From: Bog-532 sp965277615
GTDB taxonomy: Bacteria; Actinomycetota; Actinomycetes; Streptosporangiales; Streptosporangiaceae
Assembly (NCBI GenBank): GCA_965277615.1
Contig: CBDIDG010000005.1
Coordinates: 2,294,001 to 2,358,000 of the forward strand
Direction: 5' to 3'
DNA: 64,000 bases
The translations under genes were made by a program, and so were the position numbers. Shown here piece by piece: positions 18,048 to 26,627 of this stretch; within the stretch, counting starts at the first letter, position 1; each line of letters starts with the position of its first letter. The notes under the pieces are model-generated. The model did not search any database. It was not told where the DNA came from and saw only the letters and a program-made list of their open reading frames with translations.

Positions 18048-19786
18048 GCGTCCACCGCCTGGAGGGCGGTGACCGAGCGTGCTGGAAGCACCAGCCCTTC
18101 CGGGTCCAGGATTTCCCCGCCGACGACGGTTGCGCCGGTCACCTTGACGCCGGCCAGCTGGAGGGGGAGCGCCCGCGACGTGGTGTTCGAGGCCAGGACC
18201 AGCAAACCCGGTGGAGCGATGACCGCCAGCGTAGTGACACCGCCGGTGCTGGCTGCCTGACGCACGCTGGCACCGCCGAGCGAGCTGCAGAGAGCGAACA
18301 CCTCCGCGGCCGGTGTGGTCTTGCCGTCTGCCGTGACGATGCCCCGTGGGCCGATGGTCCGGAATGCTGTGGCCGCGCGGGCACCCACCAGGCCCGACAC
18401 CGCTGCGGCCAGGTAGACGGCGGTCAGCGGCGTGTGCTGCCGATCATCGACGTCGGGCCCGTTGTCTTCCGGCGGAAGTGGGTCGGGTTGCTCGGCAGTA
18501 GCGTTGAATCGCGGGCGCAAGGTGATCGGCCCGACGTCCACCGGCGCTCCCCGGCCGATCATCCGCGCCTGGGCGACGCCGTCCGCAATGGCAGCCGCGG
18601 TAGCCAGGATCGATGAGTCGTCGGTGTGATGGACCTGCGGGGTGAGCCCGTAGGTGACGAAGTCCCAGTCTGCGGTATCGAAGTGGCCGCGGTTGAGTTC
18701 GGCGAAGTGCGCCCGGCTGCCGCCGCCGATCTGGGCATCCCGGCCCATGCCGTGAACGGCCCGCCGGGCGGCCGCGACGGTGCCCACGTCGGTGGTGTGA
18801 CGTTCGGGGGAGAAGACCGAGAGACGGCCGAGTTCGGCCGTCTGGGCGATTCGCCGCGCCATGTACGCCACCTGGCTGGGGTCGGCGACCACCCCGACGT
18901 CGAGCGGTACGCCAAGGTCAGCCGCCTCCGCAGCCGCCAGCTCGAGCCGGGCCGGCCACTCAGTGCCGTCCTCCAGTTCGACGTGCAGATGTCGCGGCCG
19001 CAGAGCATGAACCGCGGCTCGTGCCGCCGGGGCGACCGACGGCAGGCAGCAGGCGCCGAGGCCGAGCAGCGGCACGGTGCCTACCACCTCACGGCCAACG
19101 TTGACGCAAGGTACCGGGTCACTCGCCAGCCGCGGCCCGGCGGACGTCGCCGGGTGCGCCAGCAGCCTTATGGCCTGCCGCACGCGCTGACCTGGCTCAT
19201 ACCGCCGTGGCCGGGGCGAGGACAGCGGCGTCCCGTAGGTCTTCCAACCGGGATCGCTCCAGTTGCGATGATCCTCGACCTCGAACAGGTCGCCCTCGAA
19301 CCTGATCTCCAGCTCGCTGCGGCCACCCACGCCATAGCGCATCTGCTCGACGTCGACGAACAACTGATTCGCGCTGATTTCGGCCGGAAACGTCCCGGCC
19401 TGCTCTCCGCCCGGCCCGCTGACCCGTACCGGCTGGCCTTTCAGCGCCTGCGGGTGCAGCAAGCAGAATCCAATCCGGTTGGCCTCAAAACTGCTGCCGG
19501 CCACGCCGTCCATCGTGAAGGACAGCTGCCCCGGCGAGGCGTGGATCACGCCCTGCCAGCGAAAGTCGATGTCATCCAGCTGGTGCCTGACCTCGAGCGT
19601 CGAGATGGTCCCCCTGCTGGTGGTGGCGGTGCTGCTGTCGACCACACATCCCGGAACGTCGCGCCATCCAGCGTCGCGCACGGCTACGTATACGGTGTCG
19701 AGCGCCAGGTGGCCGGCGACCTGGACGGCCTGCAACCTGTCCTCAGCCACGATCGCGGATAGTTCGCCCGCGTGCAGCTCAGGCAA
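18044..19786 (-). CDS. apnL: Probable D-apionate lactonase
   Basis: 580 residues. The N-terminal beta domain contains FEANRIGFCLLHP and, near residue 185, FEVEDHRNWSDPGWKTY, both close to signatures I recall for ApnL (NRIGFCxLHP and ExEDxRNWTDAxxKTY). A TIM-barrel-like middle and a beta C-terminal domain follow, the three-part layout of the family. ApnL opens D-apionolactone to D-apionate. Start is probably TTG at 19784-19786, overlapping the preceding stop by eight bases with AGGATG upstream. The neighbouring oxidoisomerase and decarboxylase genes support the role. Confidence 0.8.
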   Translation of the reverse strand: MPELHAGELSAIVAEDRLQAVQVAGHLALDTVYVAVRDAGWRDVPGCVVDSSTATTSRGTISTLEVRHQLDDIDFRWQGVIHASPGQLSFTMDGVAGSSFEANRIGFCLLHPQALKGQPVRVSGPGGEQAGTFPAEISANQLFVDVEQMRYGVGGRSELEIRFEGDLFEVEDHRNWSDPGWKTYGTPLSSPRPRRYEPGQRVRQAIRLLAHPATSAGPRLASDPVPCVNVGREVVGTVPLLGLGACCLPSVAPAARAAVHALRPRHLHVELEDGTEWPARLELAAAEAADLGVPLDVGVVADPSQVAYMARRIAQTAELGRLSVFSPERHTTDVGTVAAARRAVHGMGRDAQIGGGSRAHFAELNRGHFDTADWDFVTYGLTPQVHHTDDSSILATAAAIADGVAQARMIGRGAPVDVGPITLRPRFNATAEQPDPLPPEDNGPDVDDRQHTPLTAVYLAAAVSGLVGARAATAFRTIGPRGIVTADGKTTPAAEVFALCSSLGGASVRQAASTGGVTTLAVIAPPGLLVLASNTTSRALPLQLAGVKVTGATVVGGEILDPEGLVLPARSVTALQAVDA

Positions 19787-20606
19787 CCTCGGACCATCCT
19801 GCGACCACGGGATTGGTCAGCATGCCAATGCCCTCTACCGAGACGGTCACCGAGTCGCCTGGCCGAAGCCACAGCGGGGGAGAGCGGAAGGTGCCGCAGC
19901 CTGCGGGAGTGCCCGTGATGATGACGTCACCGGGCTCCAGGGTGATGTTTCGCGAGGCGTGCGCTATCAGTGCGGGAATATCAAAGAGCATGTCCGATAC
20001 GGGCGCGTTCTGCCGCAGCTCACCATTGACGTGGCTCTGCACGGCCAGCTGGTCCAGCTCCGGTAGTTCGTCCGCTGTCACCAGGACGGGGCCCATCGGG
20101 CAGAACGAATCGAAGCCCTTCCCGAGGACCATCTGATGAGGGCGGAACTGTACGCCGCGGTCGCTGACGTCGTTGACGACCGTATAACCGAAGACGTGCG
20201 ACATGGCCGACTCGGGGCTGATGTCCCGGCCTGGCGCGCCGATGACCACGGCCAGTTCGACCTCGTAGTCGACGGTGGAGGTCGGAGTGGGAAGCCGGAT
20301 CGGGTCGCCGGGCCCGCACACGGAGCTGGAGAACTTGGCGAAGAAGCCCGGCTCGTCGGGCATGACCGCATCCGGGTTTTCTTCCTTGTGGCTCGCGTAG
20401 TTGATGCCGCTGCCGAAGATCTTTCCTGGTCGCGGTACCGGTGCCAGCAGGCGGAAGTCGGGTACGGCTGGCCCCGTGGCCGACGGCAAGGCGTCGGCGG
20501 CGATGACGGCCATCATGTTGGTGGCGCCGGTCGGCTGGACGCCGGCATCGGTCAGTATGCCGACTACAGCAGGGGAAGTAGCGGTCTGGTAGTGGACGAG
20601 TTTCAC
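19779..20606 (-). CDS. Fumarylacetoacetate hydrolase family protein
   Basis: 275 residues with the FAH catalytic fold: GSGINYASHKEENPD opens it, DYEVELAVVIG supplies the metal-binding acids, and GDVIITGTPAGCG closes it. It acts on 2-keto or beta-diketo acids, possibly a later intermediate of this operon; it is not one of the enzymes of the published apionate routes as I recall them. GTG start overlaps the upstream stop (GTGA) and its own stop overlaps apnL, so translation is coupled on both sides. Confidence 0.88.
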   Translation of the reverse strand: MKLVHYQTATSPAVVGILTDAGVQPTGATNMMAVIAADALPSATGPAVPDFRLLAPVPRPGKIFGSGINYASHKEENPDAVMPDEPGFFAKFSSSVCGPGDPIRLPTPTSTVDYEVELAVVIGAPGRDISPESAMSHVFGYTVVNDVSDRGVQFRPHQMVLGKGFDSFCPMGPVLVTADELPELDQLAVQSHVNGELRQNAPVSDMLFDIPALIAHASRNITLEPGDVIITGTPAGCGTFRSPPLWLRPGDSVTVSVEGIGMLTNPVVAGWSEVA

Positions 20607-21382
20607 GGATTGACCACCTCGTAGGTTTCTTTGTCGATGGTCAGCGTCTGGCCCGGCCGCAGCGCGAGAGCCACTCGCCGACCCGACGAGTCATGCTGCG
20701 GCACCTCTTCGAGGAAGGCCTTCACGTCGTCATGGCCGACATCCTCGTAGTGCGTTGCCACGGCGTAACGCACGCCTAGCATCTCGGCGGCCATCGCTGC
20801 TTCGGTCGGGTTCATCTCGCCGCTGACCACCTCGCCGCCGCCGGGTGCGACGAGCGACCACGGCTGAGTGACGCCGAGGAGGCCGACCGTGGGCCGGTGC
20901 ACGTCGCGGATCAGCTCCATCTCCTTCGTCACGGCACTGTCGCCGAAGTGGTAGACGCTGAGCCCGGGTTCGGTCTCCACCACAAAAGCCATCGGCATAC
21001 CGGTGACGATCGAGCCGTTGGCGAGGACGGCCTGTGACCAGTGCGCGCAGTACACCGGCTTGATGATGAGGTCACCGACGCGCACGCGGATACCCCAGAT
21101 GGTTTTGCGGATCTGGTTCTCCGGGACGCCGGCCTCGGCCAGCAGCAGGGCCGTGTCCGAGCCGCAGATCACGGGGGCGCCCGTGCGCAGCGCCACCGGG
21201 GCGGCATCCTGCATGTGGTCCGAGGCCGCGTGTGAGACCAGGATGACGTCCGGATCGCCGATATCGTCCGGGCCGACATCCGCGCTCGTGCTGCCGGTCA
21301 GGTAAGGGTCCATGAGCAACCGGCCGAATGGCGACTCGACGAAGTAACACGACGTGCCGTGGAAGGTGATGTTGGTGGTCAC
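20603..21382 (-). CDS. MBL-fold metal-dependent hydrolase, UPF0173-like
   Basis: 259 residues of the metallo-beta-lactamase fold. The metal motif reads SHAASDH (His51, Asp55, His56), so the second histidine of HxHxDH is alanine, which would weaken one zinc site. HFGDSAV and ATHYEDVGHDD provide later ligands. Relatives hydrolyse lactones, esters or phosphoesters, so a second lactonase or regulatory hydrolase is possible. GTGA overlaps link it to both neighbours in the operon. Confidence 0.82.
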   Translation of the reverse strand: MTTNITFHGTSCYFVESPFGRLLMDPYLTGSTSADVGPDDIGDPDVILVSHAASDHMQDAAPVALRTGAPVICGSDTALLLAEAGVPENQIRKTIWGIRVRVGDLIIKPVYCAHWSQAVLANGSIVTGMPMAFVVETEPGLSVYHFGDSAVTKEMELIRDVHRPTVGLLGVTQPWSLVAPGGGEVVSGEMNPTEAAMAAEMLGVRYAVATHYEDVGHDDVKAFLEEVPQHDSSGRRVALALRPGQTLTIDKETYEVVNP

Positions 21383-22299
21383 GTCAGGTAACTCCTTTCG
21401 AGGCCGTGCACCAGCGCGACCATCGCCTCATTTAGCAGTACGGGAACGCCATGGTTCCGGCCGGCCGCAGCGACCGCGCCGTTGACCGTCTCGACCTCGG
21501 TTTTGCGGCCACCCAGCACGTCCTGCAGCATTGACGCCTTTCCGGCACCGGCCCGCTCGAGCACCGCGTGAATCGTGGACACGCGTTCGTCGAGATCGAT
21601 GTCCAGGCCCTGCGCGACCGCGACTGCGACCGTTTCCCCGGCCAGCTGGTCCACCAGGTTCAGGAGCTCACCGGGCTGCCCCACCGCCCCGGCATGGAGG
21701 CCAGTCAGCGCCGCAGTCGGCAGCGTCGCTGCGTTGAGCACCAGCTTTTTCCAGATTTCGGTGAGTACGTCAGCACTTACCTCGGCCTCCCAGCCTGACT
21801 CGTTCAGCAGCGTGGCGGCGATGTCGGCGGGGCCCGTCGCGGAGCCACGGTAGGGACCCAGCACGGTCTGTCCTCGGCCGCTGTGTACGACATGGCCGGG
21901 TCCGGCGACCGTACACGAGTTGTAGGTGACGCCGACGACGAGCTGATCAGGTGACACGAACTCGGCGATGCGATCAGCGTTCCCCCAGCCGTTCTGCAAA
22001 GTCACCACGGCAGTGGCCGGACCGATGAGGGCGGGCAGGTCCTTACTGGCTGCTTCGGTGTGCTGGGCCTTTACGAAGACAACGACCACGTCGGCGGGGC
22101 CGACCGACAACGGATCGGTGGTGGCAGTCAGGGTCTCGTTAAAAGGGCCGTCCGGCGTCTCGACGGTCAGCCCGTGCGCACTGATCTGCTCGACCAGGGC
22201 GGCTGAGACGTCGACGACCGTTACCTCGTGCCCAGCGTGCGCGGCGTGCCCGGCCAGCGAGCCGCCCATCGCTCCCGCGCCTACTACGGCGAGCTTCAT
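21379..22299 (-). CDS. Ketopantoate-reductase family protein (ApbA/PanE fold)
   Basis: 306 residues. VVGAGAMGGSLAGHAA (residues 4-19) is the NADP-binding loop; the ApbA C-terminal helical domain includes KKLVLNAATLPTAALTG, with the lysine typical of 2-dehydropantoate 2-reductases. In a sugar operon it probably reduces or oxidises a 2-keto/2-hydroxy acid other than pantoate. ATGA and GTGA overlaps connect it to the MDR and MBL genes. Confidence 0.88.
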   Translation of the reverse strand: MKLAVVGAGAMGGSLAGHAAHAGHEVTVVDVSAALVEQISAHGLTVETPDGPFNETLTATTDPLSVGPADVVVVFVKAQHTEAASKDLPALIGPATAVVTLQNGWGNADRIAEFVSPDQLVVGVTYNSCTVAGPGHVVHSGRGQTVLGPYRGSATGPADIAATLLNESGWEAEVSADVLTEIWKKLVLNAATLPTAALTGLHAGAVGQPGELLNLVDQLAGETVAVAVAQGLDIDLDERVSTIHAVLERAGAGKASMLQDVLGGRKTEVETVNGAVAAAGRNHGVPVLLNEAMVALVHGLERSYLT

Positions 22300-23321
22300 A
22301 CGGAGCCTCCGACCAGGATGACGGCTTTTTCTACTTCCTGCGGGTGATGCATGGCGTACTCGATCGCCTCCGGGGTGTCCGCGAGCGGATAAGTGTGGGT
22401 GACTAGTGCGGACAGTTGGTCTGCGGTCCGGCCGGCCAAGGCGATGGCGGCCGGGAACAGGCCCGTATTGTTGCGGGACCCGAGAATGTTGATCTCCTTG
22501 CGGGTGAACAACCCCACCGGGATCGCCACGTCGCCGTCTGAGATGCCGACGATGACGACGGTGCCGGAATGGGCGGCGCAGTCCAGCGCCATCCGGATGA
22601 GAGCCGGTACGCCAGTCGCCTCGACGACGACGGCGGCGCCGTCGCCGTTGGTAAAGCGCTCGATGGCGGCGCTGGCATCGTCGTGCTCTGTGTCGACCAC
22701 TATTTCCGCCCCGAGATGCTGGGCAAGCTTGAGACGACTTGGCACCCGGTCGACGGCAAGCACGCGTGCGCCGCGGTCAGCGGCACCGAGCGTGACCGCC
22801 TGGCCGATTGGACCAGCGCCCATCACCACGACCGTGTCGTCGGCTGTAATGCCCGCCCGGACCACGCACTGCAAGCCGATCGTCAGCGGCTCGATCAGTA
22901 CGGCCGTCCGCGTGGGCATGTCCCCGATGGCGTAGAGCCGGCTGGCCGGTACGGTGATGAACTCACGAAGCGCCCCGCCCACATGCGCGCCGATGACTTT
23001 GAGGTTGGTACAGCAGTTGTAACGGCCGCGGCCGCAGGCGAAGCAGTGCCCGCAGGCGATGAACGGCTCGACCGCTACCCGGTCGCCTGGCGCGAGCGGT
23101 CCGTCGTAGCCGGGGCCGAATCCGGCAATGCGCCCCACGAATTCGTGCCCCTGCACCTGGGGAAAGTGCGCGTAGGGATGCCGGCCGTCGTAAAGATGGA
23201 AGTCTGACCCGCACAAGCCGACGGCCTCCACGGCGATCAGCGCTTCGGCCTCGCCGGGAGTTGGCTCATCTGCCTGCCCGACCTCCATGACTCCGGGGGC
23301 AATGGTTGTCACTACCTTCAC
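22296..23321 (-). CDS. Zinc-dependent alcohol dehydrogenase (sorbitol/threonine dehydrogenase type)
   Basis: 341 residues from GTG 23319-23321, which has AAGGAG seven bases upstream. Catalytic zinc ligands are Cys37 (GLCGSD) and His59-Glu60 (GHE); structural zinc uses Cys90, 93, 96 and 103/104. MGAGPIGQAV binds NAD. It oxidises a polyol or sugar alcohol to a ketone. It is a plausible partner for converting apiose- or erythrulose-related polyols, inferred from context. Confidence 0.9.
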   Translation of the reverse strand: MKVVTTIAPGVMEVGQADEPTPGEAEALIAVEAVGLCGSDFHLYDGRHPYAHFPQVQGHEFVGRIAGFGPGYDGPLAPGDRVAVEPFIACGHCFACGRGRYNCCTNLKVIGAHVGGALREFITVPASRLYAIGDMPTRTAVLIEPLTIGLQCVVRAGITADDTVVVMGAGPIGQAVTLGAADRGARVLAVDRVPSRLKLAQHLGAEIVVDTEHDDASAAIERFTNGDGAAVVVEATGVPALIRMALDCAAHSGTVVIVGISDGDVAIPVGLFTRKEINILGSRNNTGLFPAAIALAGRTADQLSALVTHTYPLADTPEAIEYAMHHPQEVEKAVILVGGSV

Positions 23322-23349
23322 AAGGGCTCCTTCTGTCGTCGGCCGGCCG

Positions 23350-23827
23350 TCACGGGAGTTCCGCCTCGGTAAGTTCGACTCGTACGCCGTGCGGTGTGCC
23401 GGTAAGGAAGGCGCAGGGCTGTCCACGTCCTCCGGTGAAGATCAGTCCCGTCGGCTGTTCGCCGACTGCGCGCAGGGGCCGCCTCGATGTCGTGCGTACG
23501 GAAGCAGATGTGGTGCAGTCCTTCGCCGTGCTCAGCGACGAAGTCCGCCACACCGCCCGGGGCGACCGGCTGCACGAGCTGGAGTTGCGCGTCCGCGGCC
23601 GGCGCTTCGCCCAACTGGCCGCCCTCGGTCACCGCCGCCACCGGCTGGCGGGCCGGGACATCTTGGGCGGCGCTGAGATAGACCAGCCTGACTCCGGCCG
23701 CGGCAACGATCTCGTCGCCGGTCACCTGCCAGCCGAGCAGTCGCATAAACATCGCTGCGGCCTCGTCAACGTCGCGCACCGCAATCGCGACGTGGTCGAT
23801 CGCCTGCCAACGATGACCGTCGCTCAT
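23350..23827 (-). pseudogene. VOC/glyoxalase-fold protein, frameshifted
   Basis: The first 115 codons encode a VOC fold protein resembling methylmalonyl-CoA epimerases (IDHVAIAVRDVDEAA, GLHHICFRTHDIEAA). The frame then loses family pattern, while the adjacent frame continues LRAVGEQPTGLIFTGG...HGVRVELTEAELP to a stop at 23350. One base appears to be missing in the G run at 23475-23478 (plus strand). The rejoined protein would be about 158 residues and would end 28 bases before the next gene. It is the first gene of the apnL operon. It could be real inactivation or a sequencing error. Confidence 0.8.
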
Positions 23828-23871
23828 GACTGCCCTCCTGCCATGAGATTGGATCTTGGTAGACCGTATGC

Positions 23872-23881
23872 TGGCATGCCA
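23872..23881. promoter_or_regulatory. FadR-type operator candidate, site F
   Basis: TGGCATGCCA, a perfect palindrome 45 bases upstream of the first gene of the seven-gene apnL operon. It is identical to the site at 40735. Confidence 0.65.
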
Positions 23882-24011
23882 CCGATGTCAATGGATGGGT
23901 CCGGCTGGTGCACGGTGTGCTTAGGACACGTTTCCGCGGCGCTGGGTCGCGGACGACTACCGCGCTCCCCAGCTCACTCGCGGCGGGCTGGGAGTTAAGC
24001 AGTCATTTCGT

Positions 24012-24755
24012 TTATGCCTGCGCGTCAGTTGCTAGGTCACGCCAAATCTCGCGCGACTCCTCGAGGTGCGCGGTCATGGCCCGCTCGGCCCCGTCGGCGT
24101 CGTGTTCACGGATCCGCTGCAAGATCAGTCCGTGCGCCTCGATAGCCCGCCCGGCCCTGCCGGGAACGCGCGCCACACGGCGCCGGATCTCCAGCAGAAC
24201 GGGCTCGATCGAGTCCAGCATGACCAGGAAGAGCGGGTTGTGCACGCTCTCCGCGATGGCCCGGTGAAAACTGACGTCAAGGCGCGACGTCATCTCCGGA
24301 TCATCGGAGTGCCCGCAAAACTCCTCGTGGATGGCGGCCAGCTGGCTTACGTCGTCGTCGGACGCTGACACGGCGGCCATCCGCGCCACCCTGGTCTCAA
24401 TCATCTCGCGCACGTCATTGATCTGTTCGTAGGTCACGCCATCGACGTCACCATGCGAGCCCTGCATATACAGCCGCAGCGCCTCGCTGGCCCGTTCCAC
24501 GTTGACCCGGGCGACGGTCGCACCACTGCCACTGCGTACGTCTAGTACGCCTTTCGCGGCCAGTGAACGCAATGCTTCGCGCACGACGGTGCGCGACACT
24601 CCGAAGCGTTCCCCGAGATCGCGTTCGGACGGCAGGCGATCACCTGGCTTGAGAGCAGCCTGGGCAATCAGTTCCAGCACGCTGCTTGTGACGCGGTCTG
24701 AGAGCGTTGGCGTACGCTCTAGCGCCTGAAACGGGATACCTTCGCCGCTAATCAT
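24012..24755 (-). CDS. FadR-type GntR regulator (FCD domain), second paralogue
   Basis: 247 residues: winged helix (FGVSRTVVREALRSLAAKGVLDV) and FCD domain (LDVSFHRAIAESVHNPLFLVMLDSIEP). The two FadR proteins of this region share the recognition helix RTVVREA, so both can be expected to read the same palindrome. Site E lies 44 bases upstream, consistent with autoregulation. It sits between the apnL operon and the apiosidase-like gene. Confidence 0.92.
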   Translation of the reverse strand: MISGEGIPFQALERTPTLSDRVTSSVLELIAQAALKPGDRLPSERDLGERFGVSRTVVREALRSLAAKGVLDVRSGSGATVARVNVERASEALRLYMQGSHGDVDGVTYEQINDVREMIETRVARMAAVSASDDDVSQLAAIHEEFCGHSDDPEMTSRLDVSFHRAIAESVHNPLFLVMLDSIEPVLLEIRRRVARVPGRAGRAIEAHGLILQRIREHDADGAERAMTAHLEESREIWRDLATDAQA

Positions 24756-24798
24756 GCCCTGCCGTCCTTGTCAACGAGATAACGAGGGCAATGGTACT

Positions 24799-24808
24799 TG
24801 GTATGCCG
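24799..24808. promoter_or_regulatory. FadR-type operator candidate, site E
   Basis: TGGTATGCCG, nine of ten matches to the consensus, in the promoter region of the second FadR gene. Confidence 0.5.
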
Positions 24809-24872
24809 CCCGCACGATGATGCCGTTTCATGATCCACCGCCGCCAACATCCTGGCCATAGTTCCGTACCGC

Positions 24873-26171
24873 TTACTCAAGGTCGAACACCAGCAGCGCC
24901 TCGGACACCGTAGGCCACGGATCTACAATCCACCGGTCGCCGGATCTTGTGCAGGTAGCGCCAGCGTCACGGCCGTGCTCCAGGTCGACGACCCGCCGCA
25001 AGCTCAGCCCGCGGCGCCGCTGTAGCTCGACGGGGCCGCCGTTCGGCAGGTAGACGGCTGCGACACCGGAGTCGGCGTCGATGCCCGTGACGACCTGATC
25101 GGCGCCCCAGCCTTCGTCCGCGATGCTCAGCTGTTCCGTTGCCGGCGGCCCCAGGCGCAGGAGTCCCTCTGCCTCGACGATCCTGCGGCAGGTCACGGCG
25201 TCGTCGGCGCCGGGCAGGAACAGGGCCTCTCGCCAGTCGAGAGGTGTGCCGGAGAAGTGCACACTGCTGAATTCATCATCGTTACGGTGCCAGCCCCACA
25301 GCCCGTGGGCACCGTAGGCCACACCGGCTGAGGCCCCGGCTACCACACTTTCCCAGATCTGCCGGCGGACCGCTGCGCGGCCGAAGCGCCCCACCCCACC
25401 GCCGATCCGATGTGCCTCGTAGGAGGGTTCGGCGTTCATCACCGGCCGGTTGGCCGCGATCGCCCGATAGCGCTGGGCCAGCGTCCTGGCCCTGGTCGGT
25501 TGGTCACCGTAGTGCCCGGACTGAAAAATGAGCGCGTCAGCCATTGATTCCAGTTCCGGCGGCAGTACGGCATCCGGCGCCGAGTGATAGGCGAGCAGGC
25601 CCTGCGGCCAGGTCCTGCGCACGAGCCCGCTGAACTTGACGTACGTGTCGATCTCGGCCTTCGACTTAAATCCCGCGTCCCCGCTGATGACCAGCAACGC
25701 GCCGCGCGCCGGCACTACCCGCTGCAGTGCGGCGAGGTACTGCTGCTGGAACTCCTCAGGCATGACGAAGCCCGGCGTGCGTTCCGCTCCCCAGCTGTCA
25801 GCTGCGTAGTTGACCCAGAGGAGGACGAGGCCGCAGACGATGCCGGCATTTTCTGCTTCTTGCAGCCGGCCGCGCATGTGGTCGAAGAACCGGGGGTTAA
25901 GTTCCCAGCGCCCCTCGGTGCGGACGAGGTTTTCGTCAAACGGCATTGGCCCGGCCGGTGTGCGCTGTGACCGATCGTGAAGTATCGGCAACACAGAGAT
26001 ATAGGCGGCGTTAAAGCCCTGTCGTGAGCGGTGCTGGAGGTACTGACGCCACTCGTCGTCCTTGGCGTCAGCAAAGGCACTCCAGACCGTGTCGGCCAGC
26101 AAGAACGTGGCCTTTCCGTCACGTTCGAAACGTCCATCACTTACAGCGAGCATCTCGTCGCCAGACCTCAT
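24873..26171 (-). CDS. Apiosidase-like glycosidase, GH140/DUF4038 family
   Basis: 432 residues. The N-terminal TIM barrel begins with FLLADTVWSAF and EWRQYLQHRSRQGFNA, the hallmark of the apiosidase-like domain. Candidate catalytic acids are Asp165 (ISGDAG) and Glu248 (NAEPSYE); a beta domain closes the C terminus. Characterised GH140 enzymes release D-apiose from rhamnogalacturonan-II side chains. No signal peptide is visible, so it would act inside the cell on imported apiosides. GGAAGGG precedes the ATG; ATG 26153 is an alternative start. It is transcribed away from importer 2, with site B between them. Confidence 0.8.
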   Translation of the reverse strand: MRSGDEMLAVSDGRFERDGKATFLLADTVWSAFADAKDDEWRQYLQHRSRQGFNAAYISVLPILHDRSQRTPAGPMPFDENLVRTEGRWELNPRFFDHMRGRLQEAENAGIVCGLVLLWVNYAADSWGAERTPGFVMPEEFQQQYLAALQRVVPARGALLVISGDAGFKSKAEIDTYVKFSGLVRRTWPQGLLAYHSAPDAVLPPELESMADALIFQSGHYGDQPTRARTLAQRYRAIAANRPVMNAEPSYEAHRIGGGVGRFGRAAVRRQIWESVVAGASAGVAYGAHGLWGWHRNDDEFSSVHFSGTPLDWREALFLPGADDAVTCRRIVEAEGLLRLGPPATEQLSIADEGWGADQVVTGIDADSGVAAVYLPNGGPVELQRRRGLSLRRVVDLEHGRDAGATCTRSGDRWIVDPWPTVSEALLVFDLE

Positions 26172-26627
26172 GTCGGCCCTTCCGTTGCAAGGTCACCGGC
26201 CGAACGTTACGCAAAGGCTTCACTCCGGTGACCAATGTGTTGCTCGGTCTGCCTAGCATCCTGTCAGATGGTATGCCATAGTATGAGCCTTGCTCGAAAC
26301 GGGAGGGGAAGCAGATGGCACCAGTGCAGCAGCCGCTCAGGTGTGGCGGTGTGTCGCGGTCCAACTCACCCTCCTTTATAACGGAAAGGTGCAGGTCGGA
26401 GCGCTTGAGGTCCACATTCAGCCGGAGTGCTCCCGGCCTGGCCACCTGTTGCCATCGTGCTGCTTGACCGAACCTCCAAGCCATCCCCAAGAGGACCGGC
26501 CGGAGCGCACCGCCGTTCAGTGGCGCCGCCACCGAAATCTGGCGTCACCACAGGCAGCTCGCTGATAGCTCCCAAACATCTGGATAGGCCAATGGGCATC
26601 ATCGGTACCAACAGGACGGTGACCTCG
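26172..26627. other. Divergent promoter region between apiosidase-like gene and importer 2, 456 bp
   Basis: Contains operator site B. In-frame reading upstream of the binding-protein start is uninterrupted but lacks protein-like composition, and the lipoprotein signal begins only at 26628. No other gene is visible. Confidence 0.6.
26269..26278. promoter_or_regulatory. FadR-type operator candidate, site B
   Basis: TGGTATGCCA, flanked as ATGGTATGCCATAGTATG, lies 98 bases before the apiosidase-like start and 350 bases before the importer-2 binding protein. Confidence 0.65.
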
